Source: Flavobacterium turcicum
GTDB taxonomy: Bacteria; Bacteroidota; Bacteroidia; Flavobacteriales; Flavobacteriaceae
NCBI RefSeq assembly: GCF_011365745.1
Contig: NZ_JAAOBY010000003.1
Location: 269,594-333,593, forward strand
DNA length: 64,000 nucleotides
Direction of reading: 5' to 3'
Part shown: piece by piece, positions 63,433 through 64,000 of the stretch
How the letters are laid out: each line of letters opens with the position of its first letter
Numbering within the stretch: the first letter of the stretch is position 1
Program-made: the position numbers and the translations under genes
The notes under the pieces: generated by a model
The model's database searches: none
What the model was told of the DNA's origin: nothing
The model's input: only the letters and a program-made list of their open reading frames with translations

Positions 63433-63891
63433 TTATTTGAATTTCTCCAATTCAATTGCGTCGTCAAAGTATGCTTTAAACTTTTCAGATAAAATATGAT
63501 TTTTAAACTTTACGATTGTGTATGAACTATCAAAAGCAATTATTTCTATTTCTGAATTTTTAACTTGAAAATTATCGTTTTTCCATATCAACTCATTTCC
63601 CTCAACGAATGGCAAGTTATTTTCATCAATTTCAATTTCAATATTTTTCGGAACAGCTGATATTACACCCCAAATTATTTGAGTTTCAGAATTAACAATT
63701 TTTAGAAACTCTTCATTGTTTAATTTAAAATAATCCTCGTCAAAATTTATCGGCAAAGATTTGTCCGCCATAAAATCTAAATCACATAAAAACCAGTTAT
63801 AGTTTTCTATATTCTCCAAAATAGGTTTTAAAGTTTCAATTAAATTAGTATGAAATTTAATTTTTTTAGTATTTCTAATTATCCAATTCAT
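63433..63891 (-). CDS. Cytoplasmic protein of unknown function in a cassette
   Basis: 152 residues, acidic, no signal. WIIRNTKKIKFHTNLIETL at the start, WFLCDLDFMADKSLPI and a FKNHILSEKFKAYF end suggest a small alpha/beta domain. No family recognised. Ends 8 bp from attC site 16 and starts 29 bp from site 17. Confidence 0.72.
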   Translation of the reverse strand: MNWIIRNTKKIKFHTNLIETLKPILENIENYNWFLCDLDFMADKSLPINFDEDYFKLNNEEFLKIVNSETQIIWGVISAVPKNIEIEIDENNLPFVEGNELIWKNDNFQVKNSEIEIIAFDSSYTIVKFKNHILSEKFKAYFDDAIELEKFK

Positions 63892-63919
63892 CTATTAAGT
63901 TCTGTTGTGGTAACATAGC

Positions 63920-64000
63920 ATACAACGTTTGCGGCTATGCGAAGTGCCTTCTTTTAACCGCTTGACTAATTCCAGCTAAAATAGCCAAATTTTTTAATTT
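63920..64000 (-). repeat. attC site 17, cut by window edge
   Basis: Left end ATACAAC (63920-63926), then GTTTGCGGCTATGCGAAGTG, a third arm type. The left end with its flank matches the reverse complement of the right end of site 16 at 12 of 13 positions. Confidence 0.8.

Larger units (their letters stand above)
52281..64000 (-). mobile_element. Integron gene-cassette array (CALIN or distal part of a chromosomal integron)
   Basis: Seventeen attC-like sites, the last cut by the window edge, separate 12 gene-bearing and 4 gene-free cassettes, all in one orientation on the minus strand. Each site starts (plus strand) with YAACGT and ends with CTGTTR. The two halves of each site are self-complementary, and they share a middle section containing GCGAACTTCGG and AAAATTCGC. 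At each junction between complete sites 6-17, the right end of one site is the reverse complement of the left end of the next over 8-10 bp, in a sequence private to that cassette. In integrons this arises because the attC inverse core matches the cassette's own leading edge. No integrase, transposase or plasmid gene is visible. The integrase should lie right of 64,000 on the plus strand, if it exists. Confidence 0.85.

Noticed and set aside
52281..64000. The 130-bp palindromes considered as MITEs, IS ends or long terminators
   Set aside because: No transposase or target duplications. The sites regularly alternate with co-oriented genes, and the ends match across cassettes rather than only within one repeat. 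They have no T tracts and are far too long for terminators.

Overview
The window looks like a chromosomal segment of a flavobacterium (phylum Bacteroidota, family Flavobacteriaceae, probably Flavobacterium or a close relative). The basis is low G+C, almost no Shine-Dalgarno sequences, a textbook Bacteroidota promoter (TTTG-N19-TATCTTTG) before the tRNA-His gene, secreted proteins with C-terminal type IX secretion sorting domains, a bacillithiol biosynthesis gene, menaquinone genes and an operonic beta-oxidation set of the Bacteroidota type.

From 1 to about 52.2 kb the content is mostly ordinary core genome. In order: an rRNA methyltransferase fragment and a Kup potassium transporter; a secreted Arg/Ser/Asn-rich protein; an Asp-box lipoprotein gene broken by one amber codon; an ECF sigma / anti-sigma / CpxP-like cluster with an SRPBCC gene upstream; MazG-like pyrophosphohydrolase, IlvE and MnmD; OxyR; a SulP transporter followed by two beta-carbonic anhydrases (inorganic carbon handling); a LETM1-like protein; a Tat-signal superoxide dismutase; a BrkB-type membrane protein; a MarR-regulated fatty acid oxidation operon (hydroxyacyl-CoA dehydrogenase/enoyl-CoA hydratase, thiolase, acyl-CoA dehydrogenase); a nitroreductase and an MRJP-family protein divergent from an HxlR regulator; a long-chain acyl-CoA synthetase; a LysR regulator; PurL; two tandem secreted endonuclease I paralogues; a beta-helix lipoprotein; MenI-like thioesterase, isochorismate synthase and BshB1; tRNA-His; then secreted and surface proteins (HELAH protein, NUMOD4/HNH protein, beta-barrel, RCC1 repeats, propeller lipoprotein, Pr6Pr membrane protein).

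From about 52.28 kb to the right edge (64,000) the character changes completely. Short, mostly unrecognisable genes, all on the minus strand, alternate with 16 copies (plus one cut by the window edge) of a 125-135 bp imperfect-palindromic sequence. Each copy has RYYYAAC / GTTRRRY-like ends and folds on itself. The two ends of every cassette body are complementary to each other over 9-10 bp, and that sequence differs from cassette to cassette. This is the diagnostic geometry of integron gene cassettes: the inverse core site of a cassette's attC matches the cassette's own leading edge. I therefore read the region as a chromosomal integron (or integrase-less CALIN) cassette array of at least 11.7 kb. 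No integrase gene lies inside the window; if one exists it should be to the right of 64,000. The sites are increasingly degenerate towards the left, as expected if old cassettes lie distal to attI.

Four cassettes contain no gene. Instead they carry arrays of a 13-14 bp pyrimidine-rich tandem repeat, and two of these are diverged copies of one another with different repeat numbers. The integron array, its long cassette-specific end matches, and the repeat-only cassettes are the most unusual content. A separate multi-stem structured element at 25,588-25,685 and a 44-nt hairpin at 30,292-30,335 are unexplained by any gene.
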